Below are positions 21,290 to 31,659 of a DNA stretch of 64,000 nucleotides, piece after piece (the stretch's first letter is position 1; every line of letters starts with the position of its first letter). The translations under genes were made by a program, and so were the position numbers. The notes below the pieces were generated by a model. The model made no database searches. It was given only the letters and a program-made list of their open reading frames with translations, and was not told the origin of the DNA. Location: NCBI RefSeq assembly GCF_023091745.1, contig NC_068910.1, positions 1,338,272 through 1,402,271 of the forward strand. The letters are read 5' to 3'. The stretch comes from Budorcas taxicolor. Lineage: Eukaryota > Chordata > Mammalia > Artiodactyla > Bovidae.

Positions 21290-21910
21290 GCCCACTGGGA
21301 CATGACCTCCAACGTCCCGCCGTGGACGCGCGGGTGGGGGGCGAGCGTGTAGACGGCAGTGGAGGGGCGGGGCCCTCGGCGGCTGGGGCCCGCGGGCCTC
21401 CCTTCCCCCACGCCACCTGCGGGGTCCGGCCGACCGGCCTTTGTCCCGCCCCGCGCAGCGCCCCCCGAGCAAACACAGCTGAGCGCCGGGCTCGCGTGCC
21501 GCCCCGCCCCGGCTCGGCGGGCCCCAGCTCCGGGCGGGCGGCGGGCGCGGGGCGGCGGCTTAGCGGGCAGCTGCGGCCGCGGGCTGGTGGGCGGCCGGCC
21601 GCTCCCACCGGCGCCGCGCTTTGTCATGCAGATGCCCGCTGGCGGCGCGCGCCCGCTCCCCAGCTGACCCGGGCGGCTGGGCGGCCCCAGACCCGCTTGA
21701 TCGTCCGCCGGAACCGGATCTGCCTGGTGCTGGGCAGCCCGGGCTGGGAGCCGGGCGTCTCTGGGCGTGTCTCCTCGCGTTCCCGGCAGAGGACCCCCGA
21801 GTCGCCCCTGCGCGGTGGGAGCACATTTGGGGACCAGCCCCCATCCCTCCCGCGGACGGTCCTCCGCCTTCCCTGAGCTCTGCGGCCCGCCCCGCCCCCG
21901 CCTCAGTCTT
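21290..21910. promoter_or_regulatory. CpG island with no assigned gene
   Basis: About 600 bp of very dense CpG, strongest at 21320-21665, where I count roughly 9-12 CpG per 60 bases on several lines. The density stands out clearly from the rest of the intergenic region. It includes GGGGCGGGGC-type Sp1 boxes, CCCCGCCCCG stretches and a CTTTGTCATGCAGATG segment. No conserved exon is recognisable around it. It could be a lncRNA promoter, an orphan CpG island in a GATA2 regulatory element, or a testis-specific start site linked to DNAJB8 about 8 kb away. Confidence 0.55.
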
Positions 21911-24881
21911 CCCATCTGTGCTTTGAGGGCAGGTGACCAGGTGACCGGGATAAGCGCGTGGCCTCGGGCCGCGGAGGCTGATGACTTGGACCGCAGCCCC
22001 CCAGCGCTTCCCCCACCGCCTGGCGGGCAGCTGGGACTTGGCCTGGGGACACGCCCACTTTCCCCGGAGCCAGAGGCACCAGGAGAGAGGTGATCAAATG
22101 GAAAGTTATTTACTGCCCGGTGTCAGGAGTCAGGCCCGAGGCCAGGCCGGGAGCAGGAACATTCCTGGGTGGGATCAGGCCCTGAGCCGCCCGGTGCTGA
22201 CTCGAGGTCACCGCATCCACCCCGCATCCACCACCCCGTGGCCCCAGCCAGTGCCGGCCTGGGATTCGTGCCAGAAGCTGCAGAAACGACCACCACGCAT
22301 GGGCCTGGTGCTCGGGGTCTGGGACCCTCCACCAGAGGAGGGGGTCCTCTCCGGCAGCCCAGCCGGGCAGTGGGCAGGGACCCCTCCCAGGGGAGTCCCC
22401 GACGGTGCCCAGTTTGTCAGTCCTAATCACACGGGCAGTTCCGAGGAAGCTCTGGTCCAGAGATTTCACTCCTAGGACTTCATCTTCAAAGGGTGAAGTG
22501 TGTATGCCCTCTGCCGCGTGTGACCTTGGGCACCGACCTCCGTGTCCTATCTGGAGGCGGGAACATCGGCACGCCACCCTCCAAGGCTACCTGAGGAGGG
22601 CGAAGACCCTGCAAGTCGGGGTCCTGATGTGACAGACAAATGGAGATGAAACCCCGTCCCCGGGTGCCTCAGGGTCTGTCCATCCCCCACCCCACCCTCC
22701 TGCACCTAAGCTCTGATGGCTGGGAGAGGGGCGTCAGTCCCAGCCCAGACTCCCGCTTGCCTGTCACAGGAGAGGGTGGGGGAGGCGGGGGCGGGTGGCC
22801 CACACCTCCACCCCAGGCCCCCGCCCTCTGCTCAGGCTGGCGGAGAGACCCTGGAAGGTGGGGGGCTCGCCTGAACACACCTCCAGGGAGGGGCCTCCAT
22901 CCCCAGATCCGGTTTCTGGCAGGACTGGTTGGTCTAGGTGGCCCTGATGGATGGCTGAGATAAGGCATGTGCAGGTCGGCTGAGCTAAGAAGGGGGTGGC
23001 CCGACCCCACCCACTCAAGGGTGGCTTGGGGTCCGAGCCAGTCTTGTCCCAGCTCCTGGCACCGGCCTTGGGGGGCCACACAGGCGCCCTGTCTGAACCC
23101 CTTCCCTGCCTGCTGTGAGAGTGCCACACGAGACGGTGACCCTGGGGAGGGGGCTCCCGGCCCAAGGTCACCCAGGCAAGACCCACTGCAGGTGAGGGCT
23201 GTCCAGGAGCACGGCAAGCTTCTGGCACCAAGAGACAGGTGGACGGAGGTTGCCCGGACGCGAGGTTGTTTGGGACCCCAGGTCTCAGCAGGGTCCAGGC
23301 CGGGCTGCGTCTCCGGCCTCCTGGGAGCCCCAGGGCTGGCCCGTCCTCAGCGGCCGCAGCCGCCTCCTTTGATGTCACGACGCCTGCGAGAGTCCCTGCA
23401 TTCGCTCCTCTCACCTGCTTCCGGTGTCACCCCTCTCCTGCCGGGACCCTGACCCGTAGACCTCTGGGGCCCTGAAGCCCACAGGACCAGCTGTGGTCCC
23501 TGCACTTCAGGGCGAGGAGCCCCATGGGGACGGCCACAGAGGAGCCCCTAGTCCCCCGGACAGGGCTTCCCTCAGCTCAGCATGGGCCTTGGACAAGGTG
23601 GCCCTCAGATCTGCCTGGAAAATGGGTTTTGCGTGCAGGATGGAGTCGTGGGAAGTGGTCCCGGGAAACAGGGGCAGCCTGGGGTGGGGAACAAGGCCAG
23701 GCAAGGGGGAAAGCGAGCTGGAGGAGGAGCTGCTGCCCCGCGGTCAGGGGGCTATGGACCCAGGGGAGGCCAGCTGAGAAGCCTCGAGGGGTGTGCTGAC
23801 GCCCGTTCACCCGGAGACGAGCGGGGCTTGGCTGTAGCCCTCACCTCATCGGGCAAGGCTTGTCCATTGGCCTGCAGTGTTCGAGCACACAGGGGCCCAG
23901 CAGGCCCTGCAGGCATCCTCACGCTGGGTCAGGGCAGCTCTTGGGCAAGGAAGCGCGAGCCGGGCCATCAGACGGGTCTGTGGGACGGTCTCCACGGCAC
24001 CGCAGCTGGCAGACACGTGGCACACGCGGGCACGCTGCCCGACGCACACCCCCGCTCCCCTGTCTGCCCTTGGGCAGCCTTTTCTCACTTTCGCGTTGGG
24101 GGCAGATGAACCCAGGTCGCCCTGCGTCCGCCCCACCCCCGACTCAGGTTCCGAGATGACCAGTCAAAACCTCTCTCCCTCTAGACTGCAGTCCCCTCAC
24201 AGGTGGGAATGACCTCCGCTCGCCACAGAGCCGACGTAACACGGTGCCCTGACCGTGGCGCAGCGGGCGGGCAAACCCGTCCACCCTCCCTGAGTGGGTC
24301 TCTGCTGGTGGTGATGGCACTGGGGGTGACTGCTCACCCGCTCCTGACCTTTCTCCTGACCCCGAGCTCATGGCTGCCTATCATGCGTGCCATGCTCAGC
24401 AGGCCCCCAGTGACCCCTGGTTTCCCCTCCGCCCCGTCACCCCATCTCAGAGCAGACAGGGCCCTCGGAGGGGACCCAGGCCTTCCCACAGCTGCTCTGC
24501 CTTCAGCAGAAGCTGCCCTTTGGGGCCTGGGCATGTGCCCCCTGCAGGGAGCACTCACCCTCCACCTCCCTCGCGTCTGCCAGGAAGAGCGGGCTTGCAA
24601 GGCTGAGCCCAGGGCAGACACGTCCTCGTTCAGCACAAGTCGTGAGCAGCTTCCGTGGCTCCGGGCTGCAGCCCAGGACGGAGTTAGTCAGCGGGCAGGG
24701 CCAGCCTGTAGCCCTGGGTCGGGCAGCACCCAGGCTCCTGAGCCAGCCGGCCCACCTGGAGGAGACCCAGCAGTGGGATTTGTGGCTGAGCTGATGCTGG
24801 CCGGGCTCATGGAGACGCGCAGACGCTCACAGGCAAGGTGATGTTGCCAGCCAGCCTTGCCCAGCCAGCAACTGGCAGGCA

Positions 24882-24970
24882 ATCGATAAGCCTAATTAAT
24901 AATTAACTTTTTAATTAAATATCAATTTAAAACAAGTATGGGAATCAGTCTCTTGCAATTAACACCCTTG
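24882..24970. promoter_or_regulatory. AT-rich island, candidate conserved element
   Basis: Begins CAATCGATAAGCC, with a GATAAG site inside, then has four TTAATTA-type homeodomain cores packed into about 40 bases and an AATATCAATTTAAAAC stretch. The flanks are GC-rich and there is no repeat signature. Confidence 0.4.
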
Positions 24971-26299
24971 CTCTGCTTTCGGAAAGGGGCTGGACGGGAG
25001 ATCCGGGCTCCGGAGCCACAGAGGCAGGGCGGGCACGCAGGATCCAGCTGGAGGCGTGGTGGCGGGGGGTTGGGGTGGGGGTGGGGGGGGCATGCTGCAG
25101 GTCTGGGGTGGCCCGGGGCGGCCCGGCGTCTGCAGCGGAAAGTAGCTGGTACATACCCCTGCTGCCACCCCGGAACCCCACGACCCCAGGGGTTTCCTGA
25201 CCGGCGGCTCGGGTGACCGCAGGCATAACCACGGCGCCTGGGGGCTCAAGTGGCTGGTGGTGCAGGTTCCTGCTTGGGGGGGCGGTGACAGTGTGGTGTG
25301 GTTGGCGGGCAGGGCCGCCCCGGGCAGGCGCTCGGGCTCCCGGGCCCCACGGTGCCCCCCGGGTCCTCAGGACACGCGTATGGCCGCCAGGGGCATCCAG
25401 ACTTGCCGTCCTGACACAGAGGTGCACAGCACGGCAGGGTCCGCAGGAGGTCCATGCAGGGAGCGGGGAGCCAAGGCTCCCCCCACACAGCAGGTTCCCG
25501 GGGAGGGGCCCCTGCCGAGGGGCAGAGGCCGAGGAGGGGGCGGGCCGGGCCTTGACTGTGCGGGTGGTGGGGCAGGCTGCCCCGGGACAGGCCCGACCAA
25601 GGCCGGGTCTCAGCCGGGACAGCACGTGGGCAGGCAGGGAGCAGAGCCCCACGACTTGTCCCCGCGCCCCCCAAGGCCTGGACCCAGGGAAAGCGGGCCG
25701 GCACCTGTTGATGAAGCTGCCATGGGGCTCCTTCCTGGCCTGTAAGAGCACAGGGTGGTCAGGAGGCGGGGTGCCATGCGGCGGACGGGCACGCAGTGGG
25801 TGCGCAGTGGGTGCTCAGCAGCCCCCCACCGCCGGCCGCAGGGGGAGGACATCCCTGACGGCAGGAGTCGACTGTCCTAGAGGCCAGACCAAGGGCGCTG
25901 GCCGCTGCTCTGCACCAAGCTTGGGCCCCTGCCTGGCCAGGGAGGGACCCTGGGGTCTGTGGCCTTTTTGTGGCAAAGGGGGCAGACCGGGGAGGTCTGG
26001 ACACATGCGGCTCCCGGGGCAGCACAGAGCAGGCTGCAGCAGAGGCCACACTAGGGCTAGAGCTGGGCTCAGCCAGGCTCTGGACGGGGCGGCCTCTGTC
26101 CCGCCAGCCCCACCCCGAGCCGCGCTGGGCATCAGCCCCGCCACTGCCCCCAGTGCTGCCTCACCTCCCCCGCCTGGGCACCCTCGAGCTTCTCCCCCAG
26201 CTCCAGGGCCCTGCCCCTTGAGGGTCTCTGGGTCCCCCCTCGCCCCCACCATTCTGCCCGCTCCTGCCTGCCCACGGAGCCCCCTCCCGCCCACTCCAG

Positions 26300-26450
26300 T
26301 GCCCTTATCTGGGTCCAGCCCCTTCGCGATTGCTGCGAGCCCATCCCCATGACAACGGGGCAGATGGCGGCTGCGATTAGCTGCTCTCCCTCCCGCCACA
26401 GCTCAATCCGTCTTTGAAATTAAATCAGCTGAGATAACATCGACTGGCCA
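26300..26450. promoter_or_regulatory. Candidate regulatory block with E-box and GATA motifs
   Basis: CTTATC (about 26305) precedes a GCGATTAGCTGCTC stretch. Then AAATTAAATCAGCTGAGATAACATCG joins a CAGCTG E-box directly to AGATAA. The E-box and GATA site abut instead of having the 7-9 bp spacing of SCL/GATA composite elements, so cooperative binding is doubtful. Confidence 0.3.
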
Positions 26451-26574
26451 GGGGAGGGGGGGCAGGCAGGAGGCTGCCCAGGCCGCACCCACCCCACCCC
26501 AGGCCTGGGCGCAGGGCGAGAGGAGTAGGAGAGGGTAGACGGGCTTCCAGTGCGGATGGGCGAACTCGTCCACG

Positions 26575-26630
26575 TCTCTCGGCCTCCGAGCCTCAGTTTC
26601 CCCATCTGTAAAATGGGGGCAAGTGGCCGT
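26575..26630 (+). mobile_element. MIR fragment, sense
   Basis: GCCTCAGTTTCCCCATCTGT followed by AAAATGGGGGCAAG is the MIR core text in sense orientation. Confidence 0.75.
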
Positions 26631-26692
26631 CCCTGTTTTGGGGGTCAGTGAGAGTCTCTGGGGAGAGTGTACAGGAGGAGCCCTGGGGGGCT

Positions 26693-26974
26693 CTGCTGCT
26701 GCTGCTGCTGCTAAGTCGCTTCAGTCATGTCCGACTCTGTGCGACCCCATAGACGGCAGCACACCAGGCTCCACAGTCCCTGGGATTCTCCAGGCAAGAA
26801 CACCGGAGTGGGTTGCTATTTCCTTTCCCAATGCATGAAAGTGAAAAGTGAAAGTGAAGTCGCTCAGTCATTTCCGACTCTTAGCGACTCAATGAACTGC
26901 AGCCCACCAGGCTCCTCCATCCATGGGATTTTCCAGGCAAGAGTACTGGATTGGGGTGCCATTGCCTTCTCCAC
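26693..26974 (-). mobile_element. Bov-A2 SINE with (CTG)n
   Basis: A CTG microsatellite (about 26693-26711) leads into GCTAAGTCGCTTCAGTC and a first BovA monomer. AATGCATGAAAGTGAAAAGT then links it to a second monomer, GAAGTCGCTCAGTCATTTCC onward, ending CCATTGCCTTCTCC. The two-monomer structure with this linker is Bov-A2. By the convention that BovA ends as BovB does, the element is antisense here. Confidence 0.93.
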
Positions 26975-27419
26975 TGGGGGGCTCAGTAGGGCTGAAAACA
27001 TGGCCTGCTCCCATCCACGGAGAAGCTAGAGCCCTGGGGAGAACCCAGGCCGTCAGGGTCCCAGGTGACCTCAGGCTACACATGGTCGGAGGCTGCAGAC
27101 CTGCCCTGCGAGAAGTGGTGCGTCCCTCCCCAGGGCTTTGCTGCCCTCGCTCATAAAGGCTCCGGCGTCACTGAACCTGGTGCCCGAGGGGCAATGCTGG
27201 GACCCCGTCATGTCCACCTGCAGTAGGGACAGTCAGGGGCCCGGAGGGACGTGGGGACCCAGGAGAGACGTGTGCAAGAAGGGGTATAAGATCTCCCCGA
27301 GGGTGTGGTGGCAGGAGAGGCCTGGGTAGAGCAGGGTGTTTCAGAAACCGGGCCGGTCTGTGCAAAAGTCCCACTTCAGGAAGGGGGGCTGCAGGGAGGG
27401 GAGGGTGGGGAGGCAAGCG

Positions 27420-27900
27420 GGGACCCAGGGGCAGAGGGGAGACAGAGGCCCGGGAGGAGGGTTCCTGGCACGGCACAGCCCGTGCTGAGGTCTCAAGGCA
27501 GGAGTCCCCTGGTGAGTGTGCAGGAGTGGGAGGAGGCCGCTGGGGCTGGAGCACAGAGTGTGCCGGGGAGCCAGGGAGGCCGTGGGGGCCTCAGCGGCCA
27601 CCCCGAAGACCTGACTTCTCCTTTGAGTGTCTCACGAACCTCTCAGGTTTTCACAAGACCCTTCCGGCTGCGGGGATGACAGCCGGATGAAGGGAGGAGG
27701 CTGGGGCACTGTTTGGGTGAGCCAGGAGCAGACGTGGGCCTGGTGCAGGGAGCTGCACCAGGTGAGCGTGGGAGCTGCATTCTGAACGGGGGCCTCACCA
27801 TCTCCTGCCTCAGGGCTTTTGCACGGGCCATGCCGTGCCCGGAACCCTCCTCCCAGACCCCTCTGTGCCCTCCTCCCACGGGTCTCTGTCTGGGCTTCAG
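27420..27900. mobile_element. L2-derived fragments
   Basis: Two L2-like pieces. One, around 27450-27570, has GGAGGGTTCCTGGCACGGCA, GTGCTGAGGTCTCAAGGCAG and GGAGGCCGCTGGGGCTGGAG. The other, around 27790-27880, is the antisense GGGCTTTTGCACGGGCCATG text. Strongly diverged. Confidence 0.5.
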
Positions 27901-28159
27901 CTCGGCCGCCTGTCAGACGGGGTTCCTGGCCGAGAAGAGGATGCAGAGGGGCTGAGGATCAGAGCGGGGCTGAGGGTGTGCAGCCCACTGAGCTGGCTCT
28001 GGCCACTGCCAGGCTCCATCCACTCGGAGGGACTGGAACAGGGGGCCGCTCCGACCAGCCTGTGAGTTGGGGGGGGACACCGAGGTGAGGTCCTTGGGGT
28101 GTCTGTAAACGCCCATGCCTTGCGACCACCCAGCCCCAGGACCCTGCGCCCGCTGGTGG

Positions 28160-28320
28160 GCTGCTGGCCTGTAATTGGATTTGCTGGGCAGCTGTCGGGG
28201 CTAAGCAGGCCCACTTGATGCAGCCGCGCTCAACCAGTAATTGGTGAAGTTAGCAGGTCGGCGAGGGCAGAGGTCGGGTAGTTAAATGCTGTCGTGGGGG
28301 CTTTGATGAAGTCAGCCCGG
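28160..28320. promoter_or_regulatory. Candidate regulatory block about 0.8 kb past the DNAJB8 3' end
   Basis: Two exact GTAATTGG motifs (28171-28178 and 28237-28244) lie 66 bp apart, with a GCAGCTGTCGG E-box between them and GTTAAATGCTG downstream. GC is lower than in the flanks and there is no repeat signature. Function is not known. Confidence 0.3.
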
Positions 28321-28744
28321 CTGCAGGGCTGGGAGCCGCGGTGAGACCCTCTGTGTGCCATGGGGCTCCGCTGGCTCCTTGCCTAACACGGTTAGGGGGC
28401 CTCCAGCTGCTGGCCGGCCCCGGCTTCTGCGGGGCTGAACCCAGGAGGCCTGAGCCTGCAGGGGCAGTAGGTCACCTGCTGTGTGCTCCAGCCCAGGGCC
28501 CTGCAGCACCCGAGGGGACTCGTGGGCCCCTAGGGATCTTGGGGTGCTGCCCTGTGGCGGGGACGGGGGAGACAGCGGCAGGGCCGCCGGGATCTCGGGG
28601 GAGGGCGAGGCCTGACATCTTCATGATGAAGGCGAGCAGTGCCCGTCCACCTCCTCCCCGCCCCGCCAGCACCGGCTGGCGGCGCATGCCTGTGGTAGTT
28701 AGACGCCCCAGGCCGTGGGCTGGGCAGGCGGGCGGCCGTCGTGA

Positions 28745-28890
28745 CCCTCACGACCCCGACAACGCACGCGCACGGACGCAGGCACGGACACGCGCGCATG
28801 GACCTGCACGCACGGACACGGACGCGCGCACGAACACGCACACCCGCACGCACGGACCCGCACGCACGGACCCGCACGCGGGCGCAGGAG
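28745..28890. repeat. Degenerate CpG-rich ACGCACGGAC repeat
   Basis: Short units of ACGCACGGACRCG, for example CGCACGGACACGGACGCGCG and GCACGCACGGACCCGCACGC, tandemly arranged. Open in several frames as a Thr/Arg/His-rich peptide; not a gene. It lies about 180 bp downstream of the DNAJB8 stop codon. Confidence 0.8.
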
Positions 28891-29035
28891 GTGCCAGCCC
28901 GGAGCCCGCGCGGCGCCCTGACGAGGTCAGCCTGAGCCGGACGCCTGACCCGTCCCCGGGCCTCGCAGGTGGGCCCGGCCGTCCGCCCCCCGCCCCCCCA
29001 AGCGAGCCACCGCGCCCGCAAGCTCACTTAGCACG

Positions 29036-29041
29036 TTTATT
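29036..29041 (-). terminator. DNAJB8: Poly(A) signal AATAAA of DNAJB8
   Basis: TTTATT on + reads AATAAA on -, in GCTCAATAAACGTGC. It starts 32 bases after the stop codon, so the 3' UTR is only about 55-60 bases long. Confidence 0.85.
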
Positions 29042-29073
29042 GAGCACCGCCGGGCGGCGGGCGCGGGTGGCGC

Positions 29074-29757
29074 CTACTTGCTGTCCACCCGTTTGAGCTG
29101 CTCCTTGCCGTTGATGGTCACCGACTTGAGCTGCCCGTCCTCCTCCACCTCCACGCGCTCCTGCCCGTTCTCCACGATGCGTTTGGTGGTGACCTTGTGG
29201 CCGTTGACCATCTCGGTGGACGACATCACCGATTTGAAGCCGGAGCCGCCCGAGCCGGAGCCGCCGAAGGACGTGGACGAGAAGGTGGTCCGGCCGGTGC
29301 CCCCGCGGCCCAGGCTGTCAAAGGCAGAGAAGGCCTCCATGAAGGCGGGAAACTCGCCGAAGCCGGCTGAGAATGCCCCGCGCAGCCCGTGGCCCCGGGC
29401 CCCGCGCTCGCTGCTGAAGGGCGCGTCCCAGAAGTCGAAGGAGAAGGGGTCCAGGCCTCCGAAGAACTCGCGGAAGATGTCCTCCGGGTTGCGGAAAGTG
29501 TAGCCGCCGCAGTGCGGGGAGCCGGTCCCGCCGAGCCGCCAGCCATCACAGCCCGCGCGGTCGTACAGCGAGCGCTTCTTGGAGTCGGACAGGACCTCGT
29601 AGGCCTCGGACACCTGCTTAAATTTCTTCTCGGCCTCCTCCTTGTTGTCGGGGTTCTTGTCGGGGTGCCAGCGCAGGGCCAGCTTGCGGTAGGCCTTCTT
29701 GATGTCCTCCGGGGAGGCGCTGGCCTGCACCCCGAGCACTTCGTAGTAGTTAGCCAT
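29074..29757 (-). CDS. DNAJB8: DNAJB8, Hsp40-type co-chaperone, single coding exon
   Basis: Encodes 227 residues from ATG at 29757 to TAG at 29074-29076; the human protein is about 232. Residues 1-70 are a J domain with the HPD motif at 31-33 (KLALRWHPDKNPDN), which stimulates Hsp70 ATPase. Next come a short Gly-rich linker, a Gly/Phe-rich region (GYTFRNPEDIFREFFGGLDP, then FSFDFWDAPF), a Ser/Thr-rich segment (TTFSSTSFGGSGSGGSG) and the conserved C-terminal part (VNGHKVTTKRIVENGQERVE). MANYYEVLGVQASASPEDI separates it from DNAJB6 and DNAJB2. The family suppresses aggregation of polyglutamine and similar proteins; DNAJB8 expression is mainly testicular. The start has a good Kozak context (A at -3, G at +4). 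The frame stays open upstream to an ATG at 29835, but the added Pro/Arg-rich residues are not family-like. The intronless coding region suggests an old retrocopy of a DNAJB6-like gene. The frame is intact. Confidence 0.97.
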   Translation of the reverse strand: MANYYEVLGVQASASPEDIKKAYRKLALRWHPDKNPDNKEEAEKKFKQVSEAYEVLSDSKKRSLYDRAGCDGWRLGGTGSPHCGGYTFRNPEDIFREFFGGLDPFSFDFWDAPFSSERGARGHGLRGAFSAGFGEFPAFMEAFSAFDSLGRGGTGRTTFSSTSFGGSGSGGSGFKSVMSSTEMVNGHKVTTKRIVENGQERVEVEEDGQLKSVTINGKEQLKRVDSK

Positions 29758-29925
29758 GCTGAGGGCCGGGGCGCGGAGGTGGAGAGAGGCGGGCCGGGGG
29801 CCCGGGCGGCCGGGGGGCGGGGGCAGCAGTGGCAAGTGCGGGCCGCTCGGCGGGGCCTGGCCAGACTCTGGCTCCGGAGCGGCTCTGCCCGGCCGACTAC
29901 CCTTTCATAGTACCAGTGCAGGGGG
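29758..29925 (-). promoter_or_regulatory. DNAJB8: DNAJB8 5' UTR / promoter region
   Basis: GC-rich sequence upstream of the start. A pyrimidine-rich tract ending CCCTCAG (AG at 29760-29759) lies one base before the ATG, so a 5' UTR intron could be spliced here; human DNAJB8 has an upstream non-coding exon as I recall. A TATA-like ACTATGAAAGG lies at about 29906-29916 on -. Neither is proven, and they are alternative models. Confidence 0.35.
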
Positions 29926-30344
29926 ATGGGTGGGCGCCTCGCTGGAGGGGCAGGGGGAGGGAAGGCAGTGCCGCTGGGGCGCCCCCCTTGGCCACAAGGC
30001 CCCCCGCAGAGCCTCCTGGCCCTTTGTGACATCGGGCCTGGGCGGGGCAGAGCCCAGCCCCTGCAGTCCCGGGCCTGGTTCACGGGCCAGCCCTGCGCAG
30101 GAGACCACGCCTGGGGGTCCACACTCGGAGCTCAGGCTGCTGGAGCCTCCAGCGCTGAGCCCCAGGGGCTGAGACAGGACCAGCCTCCGGAGGTGGGCCC
30201 CAGGGTCTGCGCTGGGGCTCAGGGAGGGGCGTGAGGACCCCGGGGTGCAAGTGGACTGAGCCCAGAGTCTGGGTGAGGTTGGGGCCGGAGCTCCTTCTGC
30301 TGGCGCCCGGCGGGCCTCTCAGGTTGTCTGAGACGAGCCCTGCA

Positions 30345-30450
30345 GAGGCCAGGATGTGTGTCAGCATCTCCGACCAGCACATGTTCCTTGAATGAATGAG
30401 GCCCAGAGACTTGTGGCATCAAACTCAAGGTCATACAGCAGGTGGGTGAG
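30345..30450 (-). mobile_element. MIR fragment, antisense
   Basis: GTTCCTTGAATGAATGAGG (antisense MIR 3' text) is followed by CTCAAGGTCATACAGCAGGT, the MIR core in antisense. Confidence 0.65.
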
Positions 30451-30864
30451 AGAGGGAGGTGCTGGGGCATGGTGGACGGCACCCTGGAAGGGGCGTTCCG
30501 CTCACTGCCGGTGGGAAGGGCAGGCCAGTGAGCGCGGCGGGTGGAACAGTGGCCCCGTCCCAGCCGCAGAACCTGTGGGTGTGCTCGTATTACTGTTGGG
30601 GAAAAGGGTTTCTCCGTATGCAATTAGAGATCACCCTGGATTACCTGGGCAGGTCCAAAATCCACGAAAGGAGTGCCTGGGAAAGACAGCCGCTCTGAGA
30701 GCAAAGGCGGGGGAGGGGGGAGAACACAGCAGGGCCCTCCAGCTGCCCCGGGATTGGACAGGGACGGGAGGGCGCTGGGGAGCAGCCCCCGCCCACCCTG
30801 AAGGAGAGCAGCCTCTGGTGCTGTCTGCCGTTTGCTTGGCGGGAAGTGAGGAACCCGTGGTGCC

Positions 30865-30905
30865 GGGGGGGGGGGGGGGGGGTCGGGGTCGGGGTCGGGG
30901 GTCCC
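30865..30905 (+). repeat. G-tract with quadruplex potential
   Basis: 18 consecutive G (30865-30882) are followed by three TCGGGG units. This gives more than four runs of at least three G within about 40 bases, enough for intramolecular G-quadruplexes on the + strand. Length is likely variable between individuals and error-prone in assembly. Confidence 0.8.
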
Positions 30906-31659
30906 TGCGGCTTCGGAGGCACTGCCCCCAGGGAGTCAGCGGGCCCACCGGGAGCTCGTGGGACAGTGTCTCCCGCGCCCATTTCTGGCCTGCACCCCTT
31001 CCTGTTCCCGCCTCGATGGCTCTTTTCCCTGGTGCTCACGGGTGCTGGCCTCCCAGCACCTCGTGGGGACAGCATGTTCTAACCAACCCCAGATGCTGGG
31101 GGGCGGCTGAAAGCAGATGGTGGGGAGCCCAGAGTGACAAGCGCTGTCTCCTCACAGCCCTCGCCCAGAGGACGGCTCACCCTCCGTCCCCAGCCCACCT
31201 ACCCACGTGCTTGGCGGTGGAGTAACCCGGCTGGACGCGGGCGCAGGCAGTTCCATAGGTGGGATGCTCGGTGTCTCGCTGCAGCGGGAGCCTGTTCTCG
31301 GCAGGCTTGTCCACTGGGGCTGAGGGAAGGTGCCCACAGGAGGTGGCTGGTGGTGGAGGCACTCCGCCACGTCACAGAGGCTTAGGACCGATGCTTAGCC
31401 CTCACCCACTTTACGCATCAGCACCCCTGGGACAGCTGCTGGGGCTACAAAGCACATCCTCTCCTCCCGGAGCCCAGACTGAGGGGTCTCTGGGGGAGAG
31501 AGCGAGAGCTGGCAGACACTGGGGACCCTCCCACAGCCCCTCCCGGGACGTCGCAAATGTCATTCTTGCCCACAGCACGTGGGCAAGGCTGTTTTCAGCG
31601 GAGTGGGGAGTGGCGGTCCTTCAGGACAGGTCCGTACATTTCCAACAGCACCCTGAGAG

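Larger units (their letters stand above)
8023..29010. other. Intergenic region EEFSEC-DNAJB8
   Basis: About 21 kb with no protein-coding gene I can support. It is mostly GC-rich unique sequence in which long open frames appear on both strands by composition alone. The recognisable content (L1, L2, MIR, Bov-tA, Bov-A2, minisatellites, AT-rich islands and one CpG island) is listed separately. Stretches I cannot explain include 8700-9800, 9920-12300, 12650-14850, 16560-17860, 18110-19190, 22100-24870 and 24970-26390. An unrecognised lncRNA cannot be excluded. Confidence 0.7.

Noticed and set aside
20812..21876. 354-codon open frame over the CpG island
   Set aside because: High CpG removes stop codons. 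No recognisable domain, and the opposite strand is equally open.
26300..26450. SCL/GATA composite enhancer at CAGCTGAGATAA
   Set aside because: The E-box and GATA site abut instead of being 7-9 bp apart, so it was listed only as a weak candidate block.
29226..30122. 298-codon open frame on - overlapping DNAJB8
   Set aside because: Same strand, shifted frame of DNAJB8. The J-domain frame is the conserved one; this one encodes a Pro/Arg/Ser-rich artefact of GC-rich codons.
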